The notes beneath the pieces were generated by a model that was given only the letters and a program-made list of their open reading frames with translations, made no database searches and was not told the origin of the DNA. Both the position numbers and the translations under genes were made by a program. Shown here piece by piece: positions 15,371 to 26,314 of a stretch of DNA of 27,568 nucleotides (within the stretch, counting starts at the first letter, position 1; each line of letters begins with the position of its first letter). Source of the DNA: Deltaproteobacteria bacterium (lineage in GTDB: Bacteria > Desulfobacterota > Syntrophia > Syntrophales > UBA5619); the NCBI GenBank assembly GCA_026388365.1, contig JAPLJW010000295.1, positions 1-27,568 on the forward strand. Direction: 5' to 3'.

Positions 15371-18300
15371 GTGTCTGTTGCGAGCGTCGCGCTGAGGCTT
15401 TTCCGGGGGATCGTCTGTTTTCTGGCGGAATGCAAGATCCATTTCTGGTGCGACCCGCAACGGGTTGAGACGCCGGCGCTGATCCTCTTTCCCCATCGTC
15501 CCGCGACCCTTTGCTGCGGCCTCGCCGGCATCCTGACCCTCCACATTGCAGACCGCGTCTCGTACCCTTCAGGGCAGACCCCACGCGGCGATTTTTCCAT
15601 TCTTTTTGCCCGGGCGGCGGAAAAGAATCTGCCGGCGTTTCTCCACGGCGCAATTCCCTCGACGGCATATCTGGGCGGGATCCCGACTCAAGAGGCGATG
15701 GAGCGGGAACTTTTCCGCATGAAGGGGGAGGAGACCTTCGGGGAAATTTTCTATGATGACGGAGAGGTGCGCCGTCTCACCCTTCTTTCCGAAAAAATGA
15801 AGGCATTCCTCACGGACGAGGAGATGCTGTTGGAGGAGCAGGGGGGGCGGATTTTGACGGCCGATCTGGAGGCCGTCAACCGCGGCCTCGTTCTGCTCCG
15901 GGATCTCGTCTGGGGGCTGGAGCGGGATATCCTGGACAACATCGGGCGGATCTGCCGCCTGGCCGGGGTGGAGAGTTCGGCCGGCGTGGCGCCGGAGGCC
16001 CTGCCGACGTACCGGAAAATGAACTTTCTTCTGAACGGTCTGGACCGCCTGGAGGTCCGGGGCCGGGATTCGGCGGGGATAGAGGTCTCATTCGTTGCGG
16101 CGGATGCCGGGACCCTTGGCGGGATCATGACCGATCTTCGGGAAAACGGACTCGGCGAGGAGCTGGACCGGCGGATGGCGGCGGGGGATCTTGCCGACGG
16201 CTCGATCACCGGTCCCCGGGTCACCGCACGGGGAATCGCCGGGGCTGGGGAACAAGCCTTCTCCTTTACGTACAAGACCGCCGAGATCATCGGGGAACTG
16301 GGCCGGAACGTCCGGGAACTGAGAAAGAGGATCACCGAAGACCGCCTGTTCCATGTCTTTGCACGCCTCCCGGTGGCCTTCGAAACCGCCTTCACCCACA
16401 CCCGCTGGGCGTCCGTCGGGTCGATCACGGAGGTAAACTGCCATCCCATCGGGAATTTCACGCCTTCCCCGGGAGACGCTCCCGCCGAGGCGGGTCGGAA
16501 GCATTATCCCGCCTACGGGATTGGTCCCTGGACCATTCATGTGGTCCTGAACGGCGACATCGACAACTACCAGACGCTCCGGGAGGCCCTCGAGGCGGAG
16601 GGGGGGACGATCGCGCCGGAGGTGACGACGGATACGAAGATCATCCCGCTCCGGATCGAAAAATACCTGCTGGCGGGCCGGAATCTGATCGAGGCTTTCC
16701 GGCGCGCCGTGGGCGATTTTGAAGGGTCCCACGCCATCGCCATGACCAGCAATGTCGAGCCGGGCAAGATTTTTCTGGCCCTGAAGGGGAGCGGCCAGTC
16801 GATTTACATCGGGATCACCCCCGACCGGTATCTCTTTTCCTCGGAACTCTACGGTCTGGTGGAGGAAACCCCCTTCTTCATCAAGATGGATGGCGAGAGG
16901 CCCGCCCGTCCGGAGAAGCCGGAGTCAACGGGGCAGATCGTTATCCTCGATCAGGATGCCCCCGGGGGGGCGGCCGGCATCCGGGGGCTCTTCTATGACG
17001 GGACGCCGCTTCCGTTCGGCGAAGACGCGGTGAAGCGGGCGGAGATCACGACGCGGGACATCGACCGCGGCGACTACCCCCACTACTTCCTCAAGGAGAT
17101 CACCGAATCGGTCCTGTCCGTCCGGAAGACCCTTCGCGGCAAATACCGGATCGAACGGGACGGGAGCGCGGAACGGGTTGTCTTCAATCTCGGCCCGGAC
17201 ATCGTCCCGGAGGGAATCCGGGAGGCCCTCCGCGGTCAAAAGATCCGGCGGATCGCCGTGATCGGTCACGGGACGGCGGCCGTCGCCGGGAGCGCCGTGG
17301 CCGACGCGATGGAACGCTGCCTCAAGGGAGGCGGGATCCGGGTGGAGGCCCGGGTCGCCTCCGAACTCAGCGGCTTCTGCCTGGAGAACGACTTGAGCGA
17401 TACCCTGATCATCCCGATCACCCAGTCGGGAACGACGACGGACACCAACCGCGCCGTGGCGATGGCTGCGGAGCGGGGCGCGAAGGTTATCGCGATCGTC
17501 AACCGCCGCCAGTCCGATATCACGGCGAAGGCGGACGGCGTCTTTTATACCTCGGACGGCCGGGATATCGAGATGGCCGTCGCCTCGACCAAGGCCTTCT
17601 ATTCCCAGATTGTGGCCGGACACATCCTCGCTCTCTATCTGTCCCGGCTCCTATCAACCCTCTCCGATGAACGGATCGCGGAGGAGCTCCGCCTGCTGGA
17701 ATGGGCGCCGGAGCTGATGGGAAAGGTTCTTGCGGGGAAGGAGGAGATTCGCGGCGTTGCGGAACGGTTGGCGAAGGGAAAGCGTCACTGGGCGGTCGTG
17801 GGAAGCGGACCGAACAAAGCGGCGGCGGAGGAGATCCGGATCAAACTCAGCGAACTCTGTTACCAGACGATCTCCTCCGACGTCGTGGAGAACAAGAAGC
17901 ACATCGATCTCTCCGCCGAACCGCTCATTCTTGTTTGCGCCGCGGGGAGTCCGGAAACCGTCATGGGGGACATCGTCAAGGACGCGGCGATCTTCAAGGC
18001 CCACAAATCCGCGGTGGTCGTCTTTGCCGACGAGGGAGAGGAACGCTTCGATGCGATCGCCGATGCGGTGATTCGCATCCCCCGCGCGCCGCTGCCGCTT
18101 CCCGTGATCCTGAACACGCTGGCCGGCCACCTCTTCGGCTATTACGCGGCGTGCAGCATCGATGCCGACGCCCTGTACCTCCGTGCGTTCAAGAGCCGCC
18201 TTAATCTGATCATGATCGAACAGGCGAAGCGGAACCTTTCCGTCGATGAATGCATCGCCGACGGCCGTCTGCGCCGTCTCGTGAACGATTTCACGGAACG

Positions 18301-19162
18301 CTTCCAACTGAGGAAGAACCGGGGCGCCTTTTCACAAACCGGCGTGCGAACGATCTCCGATCTGATCCTCCTTTTAAAATATGCGGCCGGGAAACTGCCG
18401 CTCGACGACTTCGAGCATGATTTCCCCGGGGCGGAGGCGCCGGCCTCGCCGATCGACCTGCTGGACATCACGCTCGGCCACGCGGTGGATGAACTCTCTC
18501 GGCCGATCGATGCGATCCGCCACCAGGCAAAGACGGTGACGGTGGGAACGAGCCGGAAGGAAACGCCGCCCGGCGGCGTCCTCTTCAACATCCTTGCGGA
18601 GCTCTCCTTCTCCGCCAAGTCCCTCCTCAGCACGAATCTCCTTGCCCTCCGCCGGATACAGAAGGCGGTGACCGCCGCCAACGGCTACACCCTCTATGCG
18701 GTGAATCACATGGATGCCGAGGGAAAACCGGGGGACGATTCAACGATCGAGATCCGTAAGCGGGCGGGCGTTTCCGTCGGGATGCCTTCTCGGGTCGAAA
18801 AACCGGGACTTCTGATGGGGACCAAGAAGGGAATCGTGGCCTCCGGGCGGATCTACGTGGGACAAGGCAAGTCGGACGGCGCGTCCGTTGTGATCATCCC
18901 CCTTCTCGGGGAGGGAGAGCAGGTCCGGAATCTCCTGCTGATCCATGTGACGTTCAACGAGGCGCTCTCCGTCCGCGAACGGAAGGAGCTTTTGGGCGAG
19001 CGGGCGAACGATATCCGGAATCTCATCCATGAATACAACCTGGCGTGGGATGACCGTTGTCTCGGGGAGATCCCCCTCGGCGTTCTTCTGGGCGAACCGG
19101 TCGAGGTGATCGCCGGGCAGATCAAGCGAAATCTCAGCCGACCGGCTCCCGCTGGGGAATAG
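15371..19162 (+). CDS. Very long GlmS-like protein: class-II glutamine amidotransferase plus two SIS domains
   Basis: About 1263 residues, roughly twice the length of GlmS. Numbering from GTG 15371: CCGLAGIL at 48 carries the presumed catalytic Cys. An insertion of about 180 residues follows, then RGRDSAGIE (about 231), FTHTRWASVG (343), VVLNGDIDNY (394) and TTDTKIIP, all glutamine-amidotransferase motifs. The first SIS domain has TQSGTTTDTN (687) and VASTKAF (739), as in GlmS. A second SIS domain begins near 805. The last 300 residues match nothing I know. GlmS makes glucosamine-6-phosphate from fructose-6-phosphate and glutamine in the cytoplasm; that activity is likely but not certain. The start is doubtful: GTG 15371 is only three bases after GGGGAGG, a TTG at 15266 is further up, and no Met directly precedes the Cys. 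The gene is followed 15 nt later by pyrG. Confidence 0.8.
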   Translation: MSVASVALRLFRGIVCFLAECKIHFWCDPQRVETPALILFPHRPATLCCGLAGILTLHIADRVSYPSGQTPRGDFSILFARAAEKNLPAFLHGAIPSTAYLGGIPTQEAMERELFRMKGEETFGEIFYDDGEVRRLTLLSEKMKAFLTDEEMLLEEQGGRILTADLEAVNRGLVLLRDLVWGLERDILDNIGRICRLAGVESSAGVAPEALPTYRKMNFLLNGLDRLEVRGRDSAGIEVSFVAADAGTLGGIMTDLRENGLGEELDRRMAAGDLADGSITGPRVTARGIAGAGEQAFSFTYKTAEIIGELGRNVRELRKRITEDRLFHVFARLPVAFETAFTHTRWASVGSITEVNCHPIGNFTPSPGDAPAEAGRKHYPAYGIGPWTIHVVLNGDIDNYQTLREALEAEGGTIAPEVTTDTKIIPLRIEKYLLAGRNLIEAFRRAVGDFEGSHAIAMTSNVEPGKIFLALKGSGQSIYIGITPDRYLFSSELYGLVEETPFFIKMDGERPARPEKPESTGQIVILDQDAPGGAAGIRGLFYDGTPLPFGEDAVKRAEITTRDIDRGDYPHYFLKEITESVLSVRKTLRGKYRIERDGSAERVVFNLGPDIVPEGIREALRGQKIRRIAVIGHGTAAVAGSAVADAMERCLKGGGIRVEARVASELSGFCLENDLSDTLIIPITQSGTTTDTNRAVAMAAERGAKVIAIVNRRQSDITAKADGVFYTSDGRDIEMAVASTKAFYSQIVAGHILALYLSRLLSTLSDERIAEELRLLEWAPELMGKVLAGKEEIRGVAERLAKGKRHWAVVGSGPNKAAAEEIRIKLSELCYQTISSDVVENKKHIDLSAEPLILVCAAGSPETVMGDIVKDAAIFKAHKSAVVVFADEGEERFDAIADAVIRIPRAPLPLPVILNTLAGHLFGYYAACSIDADALYLRAFKSRLNLIMIEQAKRNLSVDECIADGRLRRLVNDFTERFQLRKNRGAFSQTGVRTISDLILLLKYAAGKLPLDDFEHDFPGAEAPASPIDLLDITLGHAVDELSRPIDAIRHQAKTVTVGTSRKETPPGGVLFNILAELSFSAKSLLSTNLLALRRIQKAVTAANGYTLYAVNHMDAEGKPGDDSTIEIRKRAGVSVGMPSRVEKPGLLMGTKKGIVASGRIYVGQGKSDGASVVIIPLLGEGEQVRNLLLIHVTFNEALSVRERKELLGERANDIRNLIHEYNLAWDDRCLGEIPLGVLLGEPVEVIAGQIKRNLSRPAPAGE

Positions 19163-21606
<2,444 letters not shown>

Positions 21607-21619
21607 TGCTTCTCCTACG

Positions 21620-24610
21620 TTAGAAGGCGAACGGTTTCTGCCAGGCCGCCTTCAGCGCGGCGAGGCCCTCTTCGATGATCCGGTTTCCCCCCGTGCCGTC
21701 GATCCGGAGAACGCCGTCCGGAATCACCTCTCCAATCCGGGCGAATGCACAGCCCGCGAGGGCGGCCTCGAAGGCCTCCCGCGCGCTTGGACGAACGGTC
21801 ACGACGAAGCGGCTCTGGGACTCCGAGAACAGGAGTTCGTCGTTTCTTCCAATCCCCTCGGCCGGGACGGCTTTCAGATCGACCGCGAGGCCGAGGCCGC
21901 CGGCGAAGGCCGTCTCCGCCAGCGCCGCACCCAGCCCCCCGTCCGAGCAGTCGTGGCAGGAGGCGACGAGCCCCGCCATCATCGCCCGGTGCAGCGCTTC
22001 GTAAAGCGCCTTGGCCTCGGCCGCGTTCACTTTCGGGACGCCGTTTCCGATCGCGCCGTGGAGGGCGTACCATTCGGAGCCGCCCAACTCCCGGAAGGTC
22101 TTCCCCAGGACATAAACGAGGTCTCCCGGCCGCTTCACGTCCATCGTGACGGCCTTCCGTACGTCCTCCATCTTGCCCAGTGTGGAGAAGAGGAGCGTGG
22201 GGGGAATCGAAATCCGGACCTCCCCGATCTGGTAGTCGTTCTTCATGCTGTCCTTCCCGGAGATGCAGGGGACGCCGTAGGCGGTTGTGAGGTCATAGAG
22301 CGCCTCGTTCGCCCGGACCAGCTGGGCGAGCTTGTATTCCCCATCGGGGGTTTTTTCGGAGCGCACCGGGTCGCACCAGCAGAAGTTGTCGAGTCCCGCC
22401 AGACATTCGAGAGAGGCCCCGACGGCAACCGCATTCCGGACGGCCTCGTCGATTGCGCAGGCCGCCATCGCGTAGGTGTCGATGTCGCTGTAGCGGGGGC
22501 AGACCCCGTTGGCGACGACGATCCCTTCAAAGGAGTCGAGGAGCGGCCGGAGGACGGCGGCGTCGCTCGGGCCGTCGTTGACGGCGCCGGTCAGGGGCTT
22601 GACGACGCTTCCCCCCTGGACCTCGTGGTCGTACTGGCGGACGACGGATTCCTTGCTGCAGATGTTGAGGCGGGAGAGCATCGCCTTCAGGGCGCCTCCC
22701 AGATCGGGCGGTTCCAGGAAGTCCGGCTCCGGGTGGCGCGGGGGCGCCCAGACCGCCCGGAGGTTCATCTGCGGGAGGCCGTCGTGGAGGAAGGACATTT
22801 CGATCAGGACCACGGTCTCCTCCCCGTAGCGGATGTGGAACCAGCCCGAATCCGTATAGCGGCCGAGCACGGTCGCCTCCACGTCCATCTTCCGGGCGAG
22901 CTTGAGGAATGCGCCGCTCTTTGCCGGGTCGACGGCCAGGGTCATCCGCTCCTGGGACTCGGAGATGAGGATCTCCCAGGGGTTCAGCCCCGGGTACTTC
23001 AGCGGCGCCGCCTTCAGGTCAAGTTCGCAGCCGCCGGAAAGTCGCGCCGTTTCGCCCACGGAAGACGAGAGGCCGCCCGCGCCATTGTCGGTGATTGCGC
23101 GGTAAAGGTCCCGGTCCCGGGCGGCGAGGAGGAAGTCGGTCATCTTCTTCTGGGTGATCGGGTCGCCGATCTGGACCGCCGTAACGGGGGAGCCCTCGTG
23201 GAGCTCCTCTGAGGAGAAGGTTGCCCCGTGGATCCCGTCCTTTCCGATCCGCCCGCCGGTCATGACGATCAGATCTCCCGGCAGGATCTCCTTCGTGTGG
23301 GTCGGCGTCCCGGCGATCCGGGCGGGCATGATCCCCCCCGTTCCGCAGTAAACGAGGGGTTTTCCAAGATAGCGTTCGTCGAAAACGAGACAGCCGTTTA
23401 CGGTCGGGATGCCGCTTTTGTTGCCGCCGTGTTCCACCCCCTCCCGGACCCCCTCGCAGATCCGCCGCGGGTGGAGAATCCGCTTCGGTAGGGGTCTGTC
23501 GTAGTCGGGTGGCGCAAAACAGAAGACGTCCGTGTTGAAGATCAGCTTCGCCCCCTTTCCGCAGCCGAAGGGGTCTCGGTTTACGCCGACGATGCCGGTG
23601 AGCGCCCCGCCGTAGGGGTCGAGTGCGGAAGGGGAGTTGTGGGTCTCCACCTTGAAGACGAGGTTCCAATCATCGTTGAAGCGGATGATCCCCGCGTTGT
23701 CGGAAAAGACGGAGAGGCACCAGTCGTCCACCCCCATCCTCTCCCGGATCTCCCGGGTCGATTTCTTGATGCAGGTGCTGAAAAGGGAGTCAATCTCCCG
23801 GGTTTGGCCTTCGCCGTCGTCATAGGCGATCCGGGCGTTGAAGATCTTGTGCTTGCAGTGTTCGGACCAGGTCTGGGCGAGGCATTCCAGCTCCGCGTCG
23901 GTCATGGTGGCCCCCAGACCGACCTCCTTCCGGTGGGCGAGGATGGCGTCGTTTTTCAGGTAGTCCCGGAGGATCCGCATCTCCTCGAGACTCAAGGCGA
24001 GGACCCGCTCCTGGCTGATCCGGACGAGTTCCGCGTCGGAAACGCTGAGGTCGATCTCTTCCGTCCGCGGCCGGTTCTCTCCCATGACGCGCGGCACGTA
24101 AGGCTTGATCCCACGGGCCGGGTCCCAGGTTTTCCCGTCGAGGATATCATAACGCTGGATCAGGTCGTTGGCGAGAAGCTCGGAGGCGATCCGTTCCGCA
24201 TCCATTCGCGTGAGGGTGTCGAGGGCGCACCGGTCCCGGATGCCATGGATGACGTACTGCCGCGATGTGTAAACCCGGACCGGCTTTCCGGTGAGAAGCG
24301 CGATCGCCTCTCCGGCGGTCTTCCCCACGTTGTCCGTGACGCCGGGACGGAACCCCACCTCGATCAACCAGTCGAACCCCCGGGCAATCCCTTGGTCGAT
24401 CGCGGTTTCCTGAATCACCGGGTCGGAGAGGGGGCCCCGGGCCGCCTCTCCAAGCTCCTCCGGGGCGAGGGGCCCGTCGATCGTATAGACCTCGATCGTC
24501 TGCACCGAATCCACAGGAATCCGGAGGTGGTCGATGATCCGCTTTCGGATTTTTTCGCCGAGGGCGTCCCTGATCCCCTTCTTGAAGCCTATTTCGATGC
24601 GATGGGCCAT
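21620..24610 (-). CDS. purL: Phosphoribosylformylglycinamidine synthase with PurS-like N-terminus fused to PurL
   Basis: A 996-residue protein. Residues 1-90 (MAHRIEIGFKKGIRDALGEK, then VDSVQTIEVYTIDGPL) are PurS-like, with a related second segment, GFDWLIEVGFRPGVTDNVGKTAG. The PurL catalytic part follows: TWSEHCKHKIFNARIAYDDG, VFKVETHNSPSALDPYGGAL, DNGAGGLSSSVGE, SGKDSMKNDY and HDCSDGGLGAAL. It uses ATP and PurQ-supplied ammonia to turn FGAR into FGAM in the cytoplasm. ATG 24610 is chosen because AGGAG lies six bases upstream; the longer frame to 24721 has no ribosome site. The separate PurS of small-PurL organisms is not needed. Confidence 0.95.
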   Translation of the reverse strand: MAHRIEIGFKKGIRDALGEKIRKRIIDHLRIPVDSVQTIEVYTIDGPLAPEELGEAARGPLSDPVIQETAIDQGIARGFDWLIEVGFRPGVTDNVGKTAGEAIALLTGKPVRVYTSRQYVIHGIRDRCALDTLTRMDAERIASELLANDLIQRYDILDGKTWDPARGIKPYVPRVMGENRPRTEEIDLSVSDAELVRISQERVLALSLEEMRILRDYLKNDAILAHRKEVGLGATMTDAELECLAQTWSEHCKHKIFNARIAYDDGEGQTREIDSLFSTCIKKSTREIRERMGVDDWCLSVFSDNAGIIRFNDDWNLVFKVETHNSPSALDPYGGALTGIVGVNRDPFGCGKGAKLIFNTDVFCFAPPDYDRPLPKRILHPRRICEGVREGVEHGGNKSGIPTVNGCLVFDERYLGKPLVYCGTGGIMPARIAGTPTHTKEILPGDLIVMTGGRIGKDGIHGATFSSEELHEGSPVTAVQIGDPITQKKMTDFLLAARDRDLYRAITDNGAGGLSSSVGETARLSGGCELDLKAAPLKYPGLNPWEILISESQERMTLAVDPAKSGAFLKLARKMDVEATVLGRYTDSGWFHIRYGEETVVLIEMSFLHDGLPQMNLRAVWAPPRHPEPDFLEPPDLGGALKAMLSRLNICSKESVVRQYDHEVQGGSVVKPLTGAVNDGPSDAAVLRPLLDSFEGIVVANGVCPRYSDIDTYAMAACAIDEAVRNAVAVGASLECLAGLDNFCWCDPVRSEKTPDGEYKLAQLVRANEALYDLTTAYGVPCISGKDSMKNDYQIGEVRISIPPTLLFSTLGKMEDVRKAVTMDVKRPGDLVYVLGKTFRELGGSEWYALHGAIGNGVPKVNAAEAKALYEALHRAMMAGLVASCHDCSDGGLGAALAETAFAGGLGLAVDLKAVPAEGIGRNDELLFSESQSRFVVTVRPSAREAFEAALAGCAFARIGEVIPDGVLRIDGTGGNRIIEEGLAALKAAWQKPFAF

Positions 24611-24893
24611 GATCTTCTCCTGAATTGCCTCTGCCGGCGCGATGATCCGCCGCGATGGTTGTTCATAACAGATGACGGTGGAAAAGGCAACGGCAAGAGT
24701 GTCCGGAAGTCCGGGAGCCAACAGCCTTAAAAAAGTGCAAGCCTCCGCCGGAGGGTTTGTTTTACATTAGAAAGTGCGTGTTTCATCCGGAAAACCTTGG
24801 ACATGCTCTCAGGAAATATCTGAAGAGTTCAAACGGCATTCGATAAAGCGATTTTTCTTGACAGACGTAATTATTTTCCTTAGGCTTTTTTAA
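24611..24893. other. Divergent intergenic region before purL, with one short hairpin
   Basis: No gene was found. CCTCC-GCC-GGAGG (24742-24754) forms a compact hairpin in the purL leader. On the minus strand it is followed after seven bases by six T, so it could be a weak leader terminator (attenuator) for purLQ. On the plus strand it is followed by GTTTGTTTT. No riboswitch I know could be recognised. The plus-strand promoter at 24858-24886 lies at the right end. Confidence 0.35.
24858..24886 (+). promoter_or_regulatory. Possible promoter for the HEPN remnant and BKACE gene
   Basis: A perfect TTGACA (24858-24863) is followed after 17 bases by TAGGCT (24881-24886), a weak -10 box. It faces the MNT/HEPN remnants and the intact BKACE gene. 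Only the -35 box is convincing. Confidence 0.35.
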
Positions 24894-24992
24894 AATAATC
24901 AGGGGTCTTCTCCGAAGCGCGTTTCCGCAGTTCCACGGGAAAAGGGGATGTCATTTTACAGGCATGTCGAAAAAGAAGGCATTCCCATGTGA
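24894..24992 (+). pseudogene. Possible 3' stub of an MNT nucleotidyltransferase (HEPN partner)
   Basis: The open frame ends with FYRHVEKEGIPM and a TGA at 24990-24992 that overlaps the GTG of the HEPN frame. That layout is typical of MNT-HEPN pairs, and the last dozen residues resemble MNT C-termini (charged, ending KEGI-V). The catalytic GSxxxGxxxxxSD part is absent; the frame is open for only 31 codons. It is suggestive only. Confidence 0.3.
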
Positions 24993-25231
24993 CAGATGAG
25001 GTCAGCCGATATCTCCGTAAAGCCGAACACACCCTCGAAGTGGCCGAAAACCTGCTGAGGGGCGGACACGCCCCGGATGCGGCCGGCAACATCCATTGCC
25101 CCATGTATTACCCGGCTCAGGCGCTATTGAACGCCGACGGAATCGACGTTGTCAGGCACTCGGCGGTTGAGTCCGCCTTGGGGTGCCATTTTGCCGAGCC
25201 GGGGAAAATCGATCCCAAATTCCATTGGTGA
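24989..25231 (+). pseudogene. HEPN-domain protein, C-terminally truncated
   Basis: This frame of 80 residues starts with GTG. It has the HEPN layout: VSRYLRKAEHTLEVAENLL, then MYYPAQALLNADGIDVVRHS and LGCHFAEPGKIDPKF, matching the family's YYAMFYAARALL and HSGV-FGKHFVKTGKI. The usual length is 120-135 residues and the RX4-6H catalytic motif in the last third is missing. The normal AYYAMFYAA is also degraded. The stop lies 3 nt before the ATG of the BKACE gene, so the truncation may mark an insertion junction. HEPN proteins are RNase toxins or partners of MNT antitoxins; this one is unlikely to be active. Confidence 0.65.
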
Positions 25232-25234
25232 AAC

Positions 25235-26053
25235 ATGGAGAAGCTGATCATCACCGCCGCCGTCACCGGATCGTTGCCCACCAAGAAGAGAACCCCGCAT
25301 ATCCCGATCACCCCTGCCGAGATCGTGGAGACCGGGGTTCGCTGCGAGCAGGCCGGCGCGGCCATCATTCACGTGCACGCCCGCAATCCGGCGGATGAGT
25401 CGGCGTCGACAGAGTTCAAGATTTTCGAGGAAATCTATCACGGCCTGAAGGAGCGCACGAACCTTATCATCCAGATCTCCACCGGGGGCCGGGCCGGCAT
25501 GGCCTACGAGCAGCGCAGCGATCGGTTGACGCTGAAGCCCGAAATGGCGAGTCTCACCACCGGCTCGGTGAACTTCCCGGACTCGGTTTACGCCAACAGC
25601 CCGGAGCTTATTGAACACCTGGCCACCGATATGAAGAATCTGGGGATCAAGCCGGAGATGGAGATCTTCGATGTGAGCATGGTCCAAAACGCCGTCGCAC
25701 TCGCGGAAAAGGGCCTGGCGGAGATGCCGTTGCACTTCAACTTCGTGATGGGGCTCATGGGAGCCATCCCCGCGACCATCGAAAATCTGGTGCACCTGAA
25801 GCACAGCATCCCGGCCGGGTCCACCTGGACAGTAGCCGGTATCGGGCCGGCCCAGTTGGTCATGAACACGCATGCCATCCTCATGGGCGGGCACGCGCGC
25901 ATCGGGCTGGAGGACAACATCTATTTCCTCAAGGGGGAACTGTCCCCGAACGAGCGCTTTGTCGAGCGGATGGTGAAGCTGGCAATCGGGTTCGACCGGG
26001 GTGTGGCGACACCGGACGAGGCACGGCAGATCCTGCATCTGAAAACGCGGTAG
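25235..26053 (+). CDS. BKACE-family beta-keto acid cleavage enzyme (3-keto-5-aminohexanoate cleavage-like)
   Basis: A 272-residue TIM-barrel enzyme of the DUF849/BKACE family. It starts MEKLIITAAVTGSLPTKKRT, with zinc ligands His46 and His48 in IIHVHARNP and a Glu in RIGLEDNIY (Glu226). Members condense a beta-keto acid with acetyl-CoA; Kce does this in lysine fermentation. Which substrate is used here cannot be told, since no kamA, kamD or kdd gene is nearby. ATG 25235 is 3 nt after the HEPN stub and has almost no ribosome site, so its expression is unclear. Length and motifs are complete. The name kce is deliberately not given. Confidence 0.9.
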   Translation: MEKLIITAAVTGSLPTKKRTPHIPITPAEIVETGVRCEQAGAAIIHVHARNPADESASTEFKIFEEIYHGLKERTNLIIQISTGGRAGMAYEQRSDRLTLKPEMASLTTGSVNFPDSVYANSPELIEHLATDMKNLGIKPEMEIFDVSMVQNAVALAEKGLAEMPLHFNFVMGLMGAIPATIENLVHLKHSIPAGSTWTVAGIGPAQLVMNTHAILMGGHARIGLEDNIYFLKGELSPNERFVERMVKLAIGFDRGVATPDEARQILHLKTR

Positions 26054-26109
26054 CTCTTGGGTCCGCCGGCCCATTGCCAGTCGAACTCGAAGATCCGGAC
26101 TGCGGCCAT
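25921..26109 (-). other. Orphan translation start running into the BKACE gene
   Basis: CCAGGAGGTATTC precedes ATG 26109, an excellent ribosome site. The first 18 codons (MAAVRIFEFDWQWAGGPK) look protein-like. After about 26054 the frame runs antisense to the BKACE gene, and its composition becomes arginine/serine-rich, as expected of a shadow frame. I read it as the intact beginning of a gene cut by a rearrangement at about 26054. Its family is unknown. Confidence 0.35.
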
Positions 26110-26153
26110 GAATACCTCCTGGCCTTCCCTTGCAAATGTCGCTGCTTCAATCT

Positions 26154-26285
26154 GCTGCCCGTGGCAAGCCCCAGGGTAAACCCCTCTTACTGTTTCAGGC
26201 CGGCGGTGATCCTTTTCGTAACGATCCCGGCAGCGACTTCACTCATCTTTTCGAAATCCCGGGGAACGATTACCGTAAAGGCCAT
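26154..26285 (-). pseudogene. nagB: nagB (glucosamine-6-phosphate deaminase) 5' stub with in-frame stop
   Basis: ATG 26285 follows GGAGGAG at a good distance. The translation MAFTVIVPRDFEKMSEVAAG and IVTKRITAGLKQ, then a TAA (26187-26189), then EGFTLGLATGS in the same frame is the NagB/Pgl N-terminus, with the LGLATGSTP phosphate-loop motif cut just after GS. The rest of the roughly 240-residue enzyme is missing. It starts 30 nt after the glmM stop on the same strand, so glmM and nagB were probably an operon. NagB catalyses the reverse direction of amino-sugar synthesis, so its loss would favour synthesis. Confidence 0.7.
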
Positions 26286-26314
26286 CCCTTCTCCTCCCTG
26301 TCAGGGGTTCATAT

